A stretch of 64,000 nt of DNA from Candidatus Paceibacterota bacterium (lineage in GTDB: Bacteria > Verrucomicrobiota > Verrucomicrobiia > Limisphaerales > UBA8199). Where the stretch lies: assembly GCA_035452965.1 (NCBI GenBank), contig DAOTCE010000020.1, positions 1-64,000 on the forward strand. The letters run 5' to 3'. The translations under genes and the position numbers were made by a program. The notes under the pieces are model-generated. The model worked only from the letters and a program-made list of their open reading frames with translations. It was not told where the DNA came from and made no database searches. Shown one piece after another: positions 1-7,686 of the stretch. Within the stretch, counting starts at the first letter, position 1; each line of letters starts with the position of its first letter.

Positions 1-1
1 T

Positions 2-262
2 AACGTGAAGCGGACGCAAGTACACGGTGTCCAAAAAATGGGGGGAAGGGATGAGTATGGGAATGTGAAGAATATTACGGATGCAACGAGTGCGGGATGG
101 GTGGAAGCCACACTACAGTATTGGGATAATGTTGATCTAGGTGGTGAGTATGGATCAATTCGTTCAACTAGCGGAATAGGAAGTAAAAATAAACTAACTT
201 CTTGGGAAGGTATTTTCGTAAATGGATTCCAAGATAATATAACTCTTCTCAGACAAGATTAG
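2..262 (+). CDS. 3' end of an unrecognised AT-rich gene (partial)
   Basis: An open frame runs in from the left window edge and ends with a stop at 260-262. The first possible start inside the window is a GTG at 5, but nothing shows that it is the true start. The product end is Gly/Asn-rich and has no motif I recognise. Base composition is AT-rich, unlike the DNA beyond 1800. Function unknown. Confidence 0.4.
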   Translation, partial: NVKRTQVHGVQKMGGRDEYGNVKNITDATSAGWVEATLQYWDNVDLGGEYGSIRSTSGIGSKNKLTSWEGIFVNGFQDNITLLRQD

Positions 263-342
263 AAAGGTTTAAATAGTGTCGCTTCTCAGTGATTATTAAT
301 TAATCCGCAAAGGATTTAAACACAAGGAGATTAAATAATAAA

Positions 343-1122
343 ATGATAAATAGAAAAGGACTTGTTGCATTGCTTGGAACTTCACTTTTAGCATCTGCAG
401 TCAATGCTGATGAATTAGACATGCAATTAAAAAACTCTCAAGGGATTCCTCAACCATTTGCTGCAGTTAAGAATATTTCAGGGGCAACTGTCGGATATGA
501 TGCTTTATTTGATGCAACTCGAATACATCCTACACAACCTAATAGATTAGATATTTATTCTCAAATACCTGGACATGATTTGATGGTGAATGCCTTACCT
601 GCAGATGATTTTTCTTCAGTTACAATTATTGTTGAAGGAATCAGTTTAATTCAACCTGTAAATGCCACTCTTGAAACATCATTTATTAATGAAGGGGGGG
701 AATTCAATGGTAAAAATCTGAATTTAGATGTTTATAATATAGTTGGTGGAGTTCCTATGTTCCAGGGGACTTATGATGCTCGAAGCGTTACAAATGGAAA
801 TGGCATTCCCCTTACTATAACAACAGGTCATTCACAAAATATAGTTTTTAGACCAACACCAATTATAAGTCCTGTGTTATATCCAGCTCGTATAACATCT
901 CTTCATAGGGAAAATGGCACAAATTATGTGGGAACTCTTGTGAGCCCCGGATATACGAGTGTTCTTCAAATGAAAACAAACGGGTTAAATAATGGAACAT
1001 GGGAAGATGTCGCGACTCATAATATTCCATTTCAAAATAGCACAAATCAAGTTATTGAAGGATTTTCAACACCTGCTGGAGAAGTTGGAGATGCTTATTT
1101 TAGAATAAAAACTCTTCCTTAA
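343..1122 (+). CDS. Secreted protein of unknown function, 259 aa
   Basis: The ATG at 343 is preceded by a good Shine-Dalgarno (AAGGAGA, 324-330), unusual in this window. Residues 1-22 look like a signal peptide (two basic residues, then LVALLGTSLLASAVNA), so the protein is probably exported. The remainder is beta-rich with many Asn/Thr/Ser and no Cys. The last 45 residues (a Trp near GTWEDV, ending YFRIKTLP) resemble the C-terminal Trp...FYRL-type module seen on several large exported proteins in this window; this is a by-eye similarity only. The AT-rich coding sequence fits the 1-1800 island. No enzymatic motif was seen. Confidence 0.7.
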   Translation: MINRKGLVALLGTSLLASAVNADELDMQLKNSQGIPQPFAAVKNISGATVGYDALFDATRIHPTQPNRLDIYSQIPGHDLMVNALPADDFSSVTIIVEGISLIQPVNATLETSFINEGGEFNGKNLNLDVYNIVGGVPMFQGTYDARSVTNGNGIPLTITTGHSQNIVFRPTPIISPVLYPARITSLHRENGTNYVGTLVSPGYTSVLQMKTNGLNNGTWEDVATHNIPFQNSTNQVIEGFSTPAGEVGDAYFRIKTLP

Positions 1123-1197
1123 GATTAAAATTATATTTGTTGAGAATTCTGGATTCTATAGAATACAAATGAAATAAGAATGAAAAGAATGTGAAAT

Positions 1198-1509
1198 TTA
1201 ATTCTTCATATAAAATATTCTGTTTCCTGACAAATTGGAACTGGCATAATCAAGCATATTGTGAAGGTCAGTTTCTGTAAATTTCGGAATAGTTCCAATT
1301 CTGCAGGGAATTTGATTTTTCTCACAATATTCCATAATTTTATCAATCTTGGAATGGAATTCCCTAAAAAGCCAGTCTTCATAGCCTGATGTTATCCAAT
1401 TTATTTCTGCTTCTGTTCTAGAAATTGGCCTTCCTAAACGTTGTCCTATCCCATATTCATGCTCTTTTAACGATGCTTCTTTCAACCCAATCCATACCTC
1501 TAATAGCAT
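1198..1509 (-). CDS. Hypothetical protein, 103 aa
   Basis: A compact, charged, probably soluble protein starting at the ATG whose complement is 1507-1509. It is rich in Glu, Lys and Ile, has two Cys (in YCEKNQIPC) and lacks a signal peptide or membrane segment. I do not recognise the family. It lies convergent to the secreted-protein gene that ends at 1122 and in line with the Cys-rich ORF that begins near 1874. AT-rich codon use matches the rest of the island. It could be a real small gene or a remnant. Confidence 0.45.
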   Translation of the reverse strand: MLLEVWIGLKEASLKEHEYGIGQRLGRPISRTEAEINWITSGYEDWLFREFHSKIDKIMEYCEKNQIPCRIGTIPKFTETDLHNMLDYASSNLSGNRIFYMKN

Positions 1510-1544
1510 ATCATATTTAGGGACATCTTAAATATAAATCTTTT

Positions 1545-1874
1545 TTATCCTTGAATGATTTCACATCTGTTGATTTGAGTGTTACAAAGACATTTATCAA
1601 CTTCTGATATGTTCAGTTTTTCGCAATTGATTGCTTGGGGGAGCTTGTAATAGGAATCTTTTTTAAAGTATATATTTCTACAATTGAGAATTCCTTCTGG
1701 TAATTTGCAATTAGACATCTGTTCAATGCAATCAGCATCTTTTTCACAGTAGGATTGGTCATTGTAATAGGTTTTATTCACACTTATTAGTGATAAGAAA
1801 TTGCTTTTTGCGCGTCCGCCCGTACTCAGCGCTGCGCGGGTGAGGGAGAATTGGTTTTTGGTCTCACCGAGCAT
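1545..1874 (-). CDS. Cys-rich hypothetical protein whose 5' end is replaced by a repeat
   Basis: The frame encodes 109 aa, but the first 25 or so residues are translated from the 45-bp dispersed repeat at 1797-1843 and the GC-rich DNA beyond it. They are unlikely to belong to the original protein. The remaining ~84 residues contain nine Cys in CxxDxDC-like and CxC-type spacings, which suggests a disulfide-bonded exported protein that has lost its signal peptide. The junction lies exactly at the change from AT-rich to GC-rich DNA. No family recognised. It is best treated as a truncated gene; expression from the start at 1874 is doubtful. Confidence 0.35.
   Translation of the reverse strand: MLGETKNQFSLTRAALSTGGRAKSNFLSLISVNKTYYNDQSYCEKDADCIEQMSNCKLPEGILNCRNIYFKKDSYYKLPQAINCEKLNISEVDKCLCNTQINRCEIIQG
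1797..1843 (+). repeat. 45-bp dispersed repeat, copy R1
   Basis: The core reads TTGCGCGTCCGCCCGT then CAGCGCTGCGCGGGTGA. Related copies lie at 4079-4125 (same orientation) and 5249-5296 (inverted). R1 sits at the composition break between AT-rich and GC-rich DNA and supplies the first codons of the truncated ORF to its left. Confidence 0.7.
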
Positions 1875-1928
1875 GGCGCGACCTTATCAAGGGCGGGCCC
1901 GGGCATCAAGACGGAATTAGGCTGCAGA

Positions 1929-1950
1929 CCGGAGGCTGGAGGCTGGAGGT
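1929..1950 (+). repeat. CTGGAG-type short iterated repeat, copy 1
   Basis: Iterated GGAGGCTGGAGGCTGGAG. The same motif recurs at 2141-2168, 2822-2853 and, inverted, 3982-4013. This copy is in the non-coding DNA downstream of the IS91-type transposase gene. Confidence 0.6.
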
Positions 1951-2059
1951 TGCGGGTTGGGTTTGGGCGCGGGAGGGTGGCGGGGGACGGGAATGGAGCC
2001 CAAAGGACCCGGTGCATGGGCGCACCCCCGCCCCGAGCCGGTTGGATAATGCGGCAGTT

Positions 2060-3478
2060 TCAGTCGGTCAGGACGTTTTCGTAATCAGGTGTCGGCTCCA
2101 CGTCGTCACAGGGTTCGTAGGTGTAGGGGCCAGAAGAGCCTGCAGGCTGGAGGCTGGAGACTGGAGGATCGTGCCAGGCACCGAGGTGGCGGAGGATCTT
2201 CTCGACGACGCGCGGGTCGTCAATGACGGCGATAACGCGCATCGGGTTCTGGCAGACGGGGCAGCGGAGGGGGTCCACGTGCCAAACCCGGAGGATGAGG
2301 TCCCGCCAGCGTTTGGAGGGGAGTTTGAGCGGCGGCGGCGGGGAGACGCCTGGGCGGTGGAACACCAGTTCCGGCGGCAGCCCCCGCTGGCGCACGCCGC
2401 GCATCTTGTTGCTGTACCACCCGTAGTAGCGGACCATCTGGGCGCCTTTGTCGGGGATGTGCTGGGTGATGGCGGCCAGGAAGTCGGTGGGGGTGAAGAC
2501 TTCGAAGTTGCGGTTGATCTTGGCGTTGAGGCGGGAGCGGTAGATGACCATGTCGGTGGGGGATTCCAGGGTCATCTTTTCCACGGAGAAGGGGTTGCGC
2601 AGGATGTACTGGGCGAGGTCTTCGAGGTCGGCCTTGGCCTCGGGAGGCACGAGTTCGCCGGCATGGAGGTTGAACCCGCTGTGTTTCCAGGAGTAGAGGA
2701 CCTGGACGCGTTCGGGCGGCAGCAACTTTTCCGCCACCAGCAGGCTGATGACCTTGGCCCGAAACAGTTCCTCCAGCGGCTTGAGCGGGGACTCCGGCAG
2801 GGCGTGGAAGGTGGGACAGGCGGGAGGCTGGAGACGGGAGGCTGGAGTTGGAGCCTGGGGCGGCGGGTCTGGCGGGTTCCGAAGAAAGAGGCCGTCGGCC
2901 ACAAGGGCGTGGACGTGCGGGTGGAAGTCGAGGTATTCGCCGAAGGTGTGCAGCGTCATGATGATGCCCGGAACGCCTTTGGGGCAGGCGAGGGCGGTGC
3001 GGAGATAGTCGGTGAGGCTCTGGTGGGCCAAAGCGCAGAGCCGCTTGAGCAGATGGCGGTGGCGCTGGAAGTAAGGGCGGAGCATTCTGGGGATGGCCAG
3101 GACGTAATGGCGGTGCGGCACCGGCGCCACCACCCGCTCCAGGATGAACCGGGCGGTGATCTGGACATTCTTCTGGTGGCACGACGGGCAGAACCACCGG
3201 CTTTTGCAGGAAAAGGCCAGCAGGTACTCATGCTCGCAATGGTCGCAGCGGACGCGCGCGAAGCCGCGCTCCAGGTTGCCGCAGTCGAGGAATTTGTGGA
3301 CCACCTCGGGGATGATGGGGCGCAGCCGGCCGTAACGCGGCGCGTAAGCCTCGGGATAGACGTCCTCGAACTCGTCATAGTGGCGGTGGGCGCACTGCCA
3401 CAGCGGCGACTTCTTCGGATTTCTGGCGCGATAGACTTGCATGAATCCATCCGCCAGCATAGAGAGGACGTGTGCCAT
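2060..3478 (-). CDS. IS91-family HUH transposase, 472 aa
   Basis: Rolling-circle transposase of the IS91/ISCR type, which nicks DNA and forms a 5'-phosphotyrosine. It has an N-terminal zinc ribbon (Cys 78, 81, 91, 97, 100), then the metal-binding HUH motif HPHVH at 186-190 and the catalytic tyrosine region YYGWY at 351-355, followed by a C-terminal CPVC at 406-409. The length slightly exceeds the usual ~400 aa, partly because two short repeat tracts are inserted in frame (about residues 209-221 and 440-447). The frame is otherwise intact, so the enzyme may be active. IS91 elements lack terminal inverted repeats, and I could not locate oriIS/terIS. The start at 3478 gives a sensible N-terminus; no ribosome site is evident. 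Confidence 0.88.
   Translation of the reverse strand: MAHVLSMLADGFMQVYRARNPKKSPLWQCAHRHYDEFEDVYPEAYAPRYGRLRPIIPEVVHKFLDCGNLERGFARVRCDHCEHEYLLAFSCKSRWFCPSCHQKNVQITARFILERVVAPVPHRHYVLAIPRMLRPYFQRHRHLLKRLCALAHQSLTDYLRTALACPKGVPGIIMTLHTFGEYLDFHPHVHALVADGLFLRNPPDPPPQAPTPASRLQPPACPTFHALPESPLKPLEELFRAKVISLLVAEKLLPPERVQVLYSWKHSGFNLHAGELVPPEAKADLEDLAQYILRNPFSVEKMTLESPTDMVIYRSRLNAKINRNFEVFTPTDFLAAITQHIPDKGAQMVRYYGWYSNKMRGVRQRGLPPELVFHRPGVSPPPPLKLPSKRWRDLILRVWHVDPLRCPVCQNPMRVIAVIDDPRVVEKILRHLGAWHDPPVSSLQPAGSSGPYTYEPCDDVEPTPDYENVLTD
2141..2168 (+). repeat. CTGGAG-type iterated repeat, copy 2, inside the transposase gene
   Basis: Reads GCAGGCTGGAGGCTGGAG and continues with GACTGGAGG. It lies near the 3' end of the transposase gene and encodes the SSLQPAG stretch there, so it is an in-frame insertion or expansion. 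Confidence 0.6.
2822..2853 (+). repeat. CTGGAG-type iterated repeat, copy 3, inside the transposase gene
   Basis: GGGAGGCTGGAGACGGGAGG and following bases encode the ASRLQPPA stretch on the minus strand, about residue 213-220 of the transposase. It sits in a Pro-rich linker between the HUH motif and the tyrosine region, where an insertion would be tolerated. Confidence 0.6.
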
Positions 3479-3507
3479 CTAACGGCACAGGTCCAGAAAG
3501 GAATTTT

Positions 3508-3659
3508 GCCGCGAAAAGGCGCAAAAGACGCAAAAAGGAACTGGAAAAACTGTGAGAGAAATCATGGAACTCTGCGACGTGGTTCGGGAAAAGGGCTTTG
3601 CGATTCACCGTTATCATAAGCACGGGCACCTGCTGTCCGTTCTTGCGCCTTTTCGCGGC
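3508..3659. repeat. 17-bp inverted repeat arms (3508-3524 and 3643-3659)
   Basis: The left arm GCCGCGAAAAGGCGCAA is matched perfectly by its reverse complement at 3643-3659; the arms are 118 bp apart. It lies just upstream of the transposase start. It may be a small non-autonomous element or two inverted copies of a dispersed motif. Confidence 0.6.
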
Positions 3660-3702
3660 TGATTTCCCGGGGGTGTTACAATGCGCTCATCGTGAGAAGA
3701 AA

Positions 3703-3724
3703 GGGTCAGCCCATAGATTGGTTC
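3703..3724 (+). repeat. 22-bp direct repeat, copy 1
   Basis: GGGTCA, two variable bases, then CCATAGATTGGTTC. The second copy at 4996-5017 matches at 20 of 22 positions and lies just upstream of the truncated REP-type transposase. It may mark the left flank of a lost transposase copy. Confidence 0.55.
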
Positions 3725-3981
3725 GGTCTTGGCCTCATGCCATTGCCTTAATGCCCAACTGCTCTTGGCCAGCACCGGGGGCGGAACTCCGCCGCATGTG
3801 GTTGTACAGGTTGGTGTTGGCGCCTTTGGAGGTGCCCAGGCGCACCCGGGAACCGGGAGTGTTGACCCGAGCAGGCCGCTGATGCATAAATCGTCTTACC
3901 CACAAAACGGGGCGAGGGAGACCGGCCTCGGCCACCGGCTGCCCGGTTTCCTTCGTTCCAATTCATTATCGCAACCTCCCC

Positions 3982-4013
3982 ACTCCAGGCTCCGGTCTCC
4001 AGCCTCCAGCCTG
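3982..4013 (-). repeat. CTGGAG-type iterated repeat, copy 4 (inverted)
   Basis: CTCCAGGCTCCGGTCTCCAG followed by CCTCCAGCCTG, the reverse complement of the motif seen around the transposase gene. Confidence 0.55.
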
Positions 4014-4078
4014 CTCCCCACCATGCCCTCGGAACCGTAAAAGAAATCAAAGAAACAAGTTGACGCATCTCATAGCAG

Positions 4079-4125
4079 GAAATCGCGTTTTGCGCGTCCG
4101 CCCGTCCTGAGCGCTGCGCGAGTGA
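4079..4125 (+). repeat. 45-bp dispersed repeat, copy R2
   Basis: Shares TTGCGCGTCCGCCCGT and GAGCGCTGCGCG with R1 (1797-1843) in the same orientation. It lies in the spacer about 160 bp upstream of the DUF4476 gene. Confidence 0.65.
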
Positions 4126-4283
4126 TCCTCCTGAGTTCTGACGCCTCATGTTCGCCGCGACGAGGCACAAAGGGCGCACAGAAAATTGTGAGTTTTAGCT
4201 TTTTGCGATTTCTGGGGCTCTTGGCGGCCAATTTCATCGACGTGAATAGTCAGGCCCGGATTGCCGTCGAACCGCTACACAAT

Positions 4284-5009
4284 ATGAAGCTCATTAACCA
4301 TCTCGGATGCGCCCTCTTGCTTTGCTTGACGCAATTCTCCACGGCTGCCGAGCCGATGCGCCTGGATGATACGGAGTTTCAACGCAAATTCCGCACCTGC
4401 AAAAATGAACGGGACGACGCCGAAAGGCACCGCCGGTTTTCGGAAATGGCACGCGCGTACCGCCTCACCAGCCTCCAGGTGAAAGCCATCACGCAAAGCA
4501 TGCGGAACGACGACGCGCGGCTTGAATTTGCGACTGCGGCTTTCCCGAGGACGCTGGATCCGGAGAACTTTTATGAGGTGTACGACGCCTTTGACACTTT
4601 CTCAAAGGTTATGCGTTTGCACGACCGCGTCCGTCCGATAGAACGACAGGCAGCGCCGATTGGATATGTGCCGCCACTGGTCGATAAGGAGGAATTCGGG
4701 GGCATCGTGAAATCGCTGCGTGGTGAGTCTTTCGACAATACCAGAACGCAGGTCGCGCGGCAGATCTTCACTACCAGCCGTGGTTTGTTTCTCTCAGCGC
4801 AGGTGAAGCAGATTCTAGATCTGTTCGACTTTGAGCAAAACAAGCTCGCGATGGCAAAGCTTGCCTACGAGTTTACCTTCGACAAAGAGAAGTACTACCT
4901 TGTGAACGAGGCTTTCGGATTCGAGAACAGCAAAACGGAGCTGTCCCGCTACATCGAGGAATCGAACAAGAAAAAGACGCCTCGGCCGGCGAACCGGGTC
5001 AATCCATAG
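4284..5009 (+). CDS. Secreted DUF4476-domain protein, 241 aa
   Basis: I start the gene at the ATG at 4284 because it opens a clear signal peptide (MKLINHLGCALLLCLTQFSTA, cleavage near residue 21). The same frame extends up to 4122, but without a credible N-terminus. The mature protein contains two copies of a helical repeat resembling DUF4476 (about residues 28-105 and 130-225). Both have the family pattern of a region that counts off residues up to a conserved Phe/Tyr-rich end (DFEQNKLAMAKLAYEF, then KYYLVNEAFGF). DUF4476 has no known biochemical role. The stop codon overlaps the 22-bp direct repeat at 4996-5017. Confidence 0.75.
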   Translation: MKLINHLGCALLLCLTQFSTAAEPMRLDDTEFQRKFRTCKNERDDAERHRRFSEMARAYRLTSLQVKAITQSMRNDDARLEFATAAFPRTLDPENFYEVYDAFDTFSKVMRLHDRVRPIERQAAPIGYVPPLVDKEEFGGIVKSLRGESFDNTRTQVARQIFTTSRGLFLSAQVKQILDLFDFEQNKLAMAKLAYEFTFDKEKYYLVNEAFGFENSKTELSRYIEESNKKKTPRPANRVNP

Positions 5010-5017
5010 ATTGGTTC
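4996..5017 (+). repeat. 22-bp direct repeat, copy 2
   Basis: Matches 3703-3724 at 20 of 22 positions. It overlaps the stop of the DUF4476 gene and precedes the truncated REP-associated transposase by 45 bp. Confidence 0.55.
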
Positions 5018-5061
5018 ATTCTGGGGTTGTCGCCACCGCGGGCTTTAGGCAGACAACCCAC

Positions 5062-5250
5062 ATGCTACGCCAACTCCTTCTTCAATATCCCGGCGCCATC
5101 TACCCCGTCATGTCCCGGGGCAACCGCCGGGGGAAGATTCTTCCCGATAACGTGGACCGGCAGGATTTCATCAAGACCCTGGCCGAAGCGTTTCAGAATA
5201 CCGGCTGGCAGGTGCATGCCTGTTGTTTGATGCCCAACCACTTTCACCTC
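5062..5250 (+). pseudogene. REP-associated tyrosine transposase (RAYT), 5' fragment
   Basis: The ATG at 5062 begins a typical TnpA_REP / Y1-transposase N-terminus: YPVMSRGNRRGKI, then DRQDFIKTL, then GWQVHACCLMPNHFHL carrying the HUH metal motif. These proteins nick REP hairpins in single-stranded DNA. The match ends right after NHFHL, where the 45-bp repeat R3 begins. The downstream helix with the catalytic Tyr and the rest of the ~200-aa family length are missing. The frame continues to a stop at 5379 through unrelated sequence. The fragment cannot be catalytically complete. The hairpin at 57640-57708 is the kind of element such enzymes act on. Confidence 0.8.
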
Positions 5251-5296
5251 ACCCGGGCAGCGCTCAGTAGCTACGGGCGCGCAGCAAGCAATCTAT
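5249..5296 (-). repeat. 45-bp dispersed repeat, copy R3 (inverted), truncating the RAYT gene
   Basis: Begins TCACCCGGGCAGCGCTCAGT and continues to GCAGCAAGCAAT. It is the reverse complement of R1/R2 with a short extra segment. It starts at the codon after the transposase NHFHL motif. Confidence 0.65.
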
Positions 5297-6014
5297 CAGT
5301 TTGGAAAGGGCGGTCTGCGGACCCGCATGGAGTGGGGTCCCGCCGACACCGAAGAGGGCACTATCCCGCCCCCCTGTGATACGCGCCACCATCAGTAACG
5401 TAGCCAACAGGCCAACCCGCGCGACAATAGCCCTCGCGGTTGCAGACCTCAGCCCCAACCCACAGGGCATGCTCGGCACCCCGCCCCGGCTCGATCAGTC
5501 GGTGGACGCCATCCCCTCCCGACTCACACCGCCGGAACCCGGGTGTCTTGAGTCCGGCTTCTCTTGAGCCCTCCCTGGCGCCGGCCCGTGCCACCCGGTG
5601 GCGCAGGCCCTGGCCCCGGCCGCCAGCCCCAAAAGGTAGCCGCAGAAGGTATCTTCACCCATACGGGCACCGGTGCTACCGTCCAGGTGCGTGATTCGAA
5701 GCATCCACCTGTCAGCCGCCTGCCGCTCAGAAGCAGGCCGGACAGCCCGCCCTAAAGCCGCGTCTGGCCGGGGCCCCCTCCGGGTCCCGGCCATCACGTG
5801 GCCGGGGGCTGGCCGTCCAGTGGCCGTCCAGTGGCCGTCTCGGTGCCGCTCTGACCCCGTTTCCTGATCAGTTATGGCATTCAAACTGTTCCCCACCGGC
5901 CTATCAGTTAGTTCTTGTCAATCGGCGGCACGATCCCGAGGTCCTCGGCGATGTCAATCGGCCCGCTCATTTCATCCTTTCCCCAACCGATCCTCCCGCA
6001 ATACGGTTGCCGTC
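5297..6014. other. Gene-free GC-rich spacer
   Basis: No gene could be supported here. Open frames on both strands are Arg/Pro/Gly-rich shadows without motifs. An 11-bp tandem repeat lies at 5810-5840. The region may hold eroded gene remains. Confidence 0.4.
5810..5840 (+). repeat. 11-bp tandem repeat, about three units
   Basis: The unit TGGCCGTCCAG occurs at 5810-5820 and 5821-5831, with a partial third unit at 5832-5840, in non-coding DNA. Confidence 0.7.
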
Positions 6015-6956
6015 ATGAAGCCGAAACTCTCCGTCATCCCGGCCCTCGCTGGCACCATTCTGCTTGGAGGCCTAGTGCTCCCGATCCACTCTCTCGCTGC
6101 CGAGCCCAAACAGCCCGGGACCGCTCTTCCCGTTTTCACCAACGTCACGCCCGCCGAGGTGGACGCCTTCCTGGCCAGGTGGAACCCGGTGTTCAAGGAA
6201 CAGGCCAGCAAGGAGTTTGGGTTCCTGCGGGCGATGGACCAAATGCTCAAGGCGGAAACCAACGCGACCCGGTTGCTGAACCGATTGCTCGGGGCTATGC
6301 AACGCGAACCGCAGGGTTTGTGGGTGTCCGGCCTGAAGATGTTGTCGCAGCCCGCAGGAGGCACCACCCTGCCGCCGGTGCAATTGCTGGGCGCATGGAA
6401 ACAGGCTTGTGCCACCTTGGAGAAAGCAGCCCAGGCTGCGCCGAAGGACGAACTGATCCGGGAAGAGCTCGCACAAGCCCGGCAAGGCTTCGTGGCCGCC
6501 TGCCTGGACACCGGACGCGACTTGGGCGACGCGCAGGTTGCAGCCCGCCAGATGCTCGCCAGCACGACGACCAACAGCTGGAACTATGGGAACGTCGTTT
6601 ACGATGCGCACTCGGCCCTGGGCCGCATCGCACTGCAGAAGGGGGATCGCGCCACGGCTCGCCAGGAACTGCGCGCCGCCGGACGCACGCCGGGTTCGCC
6701 CCAGCTCAACAGTTTCGGCCCGCAATTCACCCTCGCCCGCGTACTGCTGGAGCAGGCGCAACCCGCCGATCGCGAGGCCGTGGTTGCGTTTCTCGACGAT
6801 GTCGTGCAGTTCTGGGCCAACCTCGACAAGGCGCCCGCCTACCGCCGGGACGGCGTGCTCAAGCAGCGCCAGAAGATCGAGAATTGGAAGGAGGAGATTC
6901 GCGCGGGCAAGATCCCGTCCCCGAGCGATCCGATGGACCAGAACCGCTGGCGTTGA
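6015..6956 (+). CDS. Secreted alpha-helical (TPR-like) protein, 313 aa
   Basis: The frame is open from 5874, but the ATG at 6015 opens a signal peptide (MKPKLSVIPALAGTILLGGL, then LPIHSLAAEP), so I start there. The mature protein is strongly helical and Ala/Gln-rich. It has helix pairs typical of TPR-like repeats: about residues 115-185 (TLEKAAQAAPKDELIREE, GFVAACLDTGRDLGDAQVAA) and 190-250 (AHSALGRIALQKGDRATAR). This suggests a periplasmic scaffold or interaction protein, but no specific family was recognised. It is followed 48 bp later by a small membrane-protein ORF. Confidence 0.65.
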   Translation: MKPKLSVIPALAGTILLGGLVLPIHSLAAEPKQPGTALPVFTNVTPAEVDAFLARWNPVFKEQASKEFGFLRAMDQMLKAETNATRLLNRLLGAMQREPQGLWVSGLKMLSQPAGGTTLPPVQLLGAWKQACATLEKAAQAAPKDELIREELAQARQGFVAACLDTGRDLGDAQVAARQMLASTTTNSWNYGNVVYDAHSALGRIALQKGDRATARQELRAAGRTPGSPQLNSFGPQFTLARVLLEQAQPADREAVVAFLDDVVQFWANLDKAPAYRRDGVLKQRQKIENWKEEIRAGKIPSPSDPMDQNRWR

Positions 6957-7004
6957 CCGTGCCGCGCCCCGATTGCCTCGCCCCAGCTCACCCTCGCAAA
7001 ACCG

Positions 7005-7253
7005 ATGGACCTGCCGCAAATCCTGCTTGTTCTGCTCGTGCTTAACGTGGTGGCGGACGTCGCCTGCCGCCGCGGCGCATCCGAGCCATGGGCCAAGCCC
7101 CTTTGCCTGGGCGCGATCGTGGACCTGACGCAGCACAAAGTGGACGGGCTGGCGGGGATCGTGGTGTTGCCCGGCACGCTGCTCGCTGGCGCGCTGCTGT
7201 GGTTCGTATACCTCTACCGGTCCCGGCTCTCCCGCCGTCCCCCGCCGCGCTAG
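7005..7253 (+). CDS. Small membrane protein, 82 aa
   Basis: The ATG at 7005 starts a short frame with two hydrophobic segments (about residues 4-18 and 50-71), followed by an Arg/Pro-rich tail (RLSRRPPPR) that would be cytoplasmic under the positive-inside rule. No family recognised. It follows the helical secreted protein on the same strand, so co-transcription is possible. Small size and GC-rich composition leave some doubt that it is real. Confidence 0.4.
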   Translation: MDLPQILLVLLVLNVVADVACRRGASEPWAKPLCLGAIVDLTQHKVDGLAGIVVLPGTLLAGALLWFVYLYRSRLSRRPPPR

Positions 7254-7331
7254 TTTCGCCGCCCGGCGCCCTGGCGCCCTCCGCGTTCAATTACCGCGAC
7301 CAATACCGTGGCTGTCTCATGAAGCTCCACC

Positions 7332-7553
7332 GTGGCCGGCTACACCCTCTGTCAAAGCAGTAACCTCACCTTGGCCAATTGGACTGTGGCCGGCACCGCC
7401 CCCACGGACGACGGGACCAACAAGACCTTGCCCCTCGATCGCCCGGCCCCCAGCCAGTTCTTTCGTCTGCAATCCTTCGCCCCGCAATCCGGCTGGGCCA
7501 GCGACGGAAGGGCCGCCAACCGCGCTTGCCGAACTCGGCTTCGCCTGCCTTAA
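7332..7553 (+). pseudogene. Remnant of the C-terminal end of a large secreted protein
   Basis: The frame encodes YTLCQSSNLTLANWTVAG, then TNKTLPLDRPAPSQFFRLQS. This is the Trp...Gly...(F/Y)(F/Y)R-type C-terminal module found at the ends of the large exoproteins encoded between 20985 and 44197. No signal peptide or preceding body exists here, and after FFRL the reading continues into unrelated sequence. It is most simply the tail of a deleted exoprotein gene. Confidence 0.45.
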
Positions 7554-7686
7554 ACGGCAGCCACCAGGCACAACCATTACGCTTTCGCGGTCAACGCTCA
7601 CGCCGCCGGGGCGGCGAATTGACGCACGTGCCCAGCCGATGACTTTCCGCCTTGCGCGCCCCGGCTCTTTGCTCATTCTTTAGCGG

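Larger units (their letters stand above)
3479..4283. other. Gene-free spacer rich in repeats
   Basis: No convincing gene is seen between the transposase start and the DUF4476 gene. The spacer holds a 17-bp inverted repeat, one arm of a 22-bp direct repeat, a CTGGAG-type repeat and the R2 copy of the 45-bp repeat. The open frames here have no recognisable product and appear to be chance frames in GC-rich DNA. Confidence 0.5.

Noticed and set aside
1808..1850. Integron attC site at the edge of the AT-rich island
   Set aside because: The repeat lacks the RYYYAAC / GTTRRRY core pair and no integrase is in the window.
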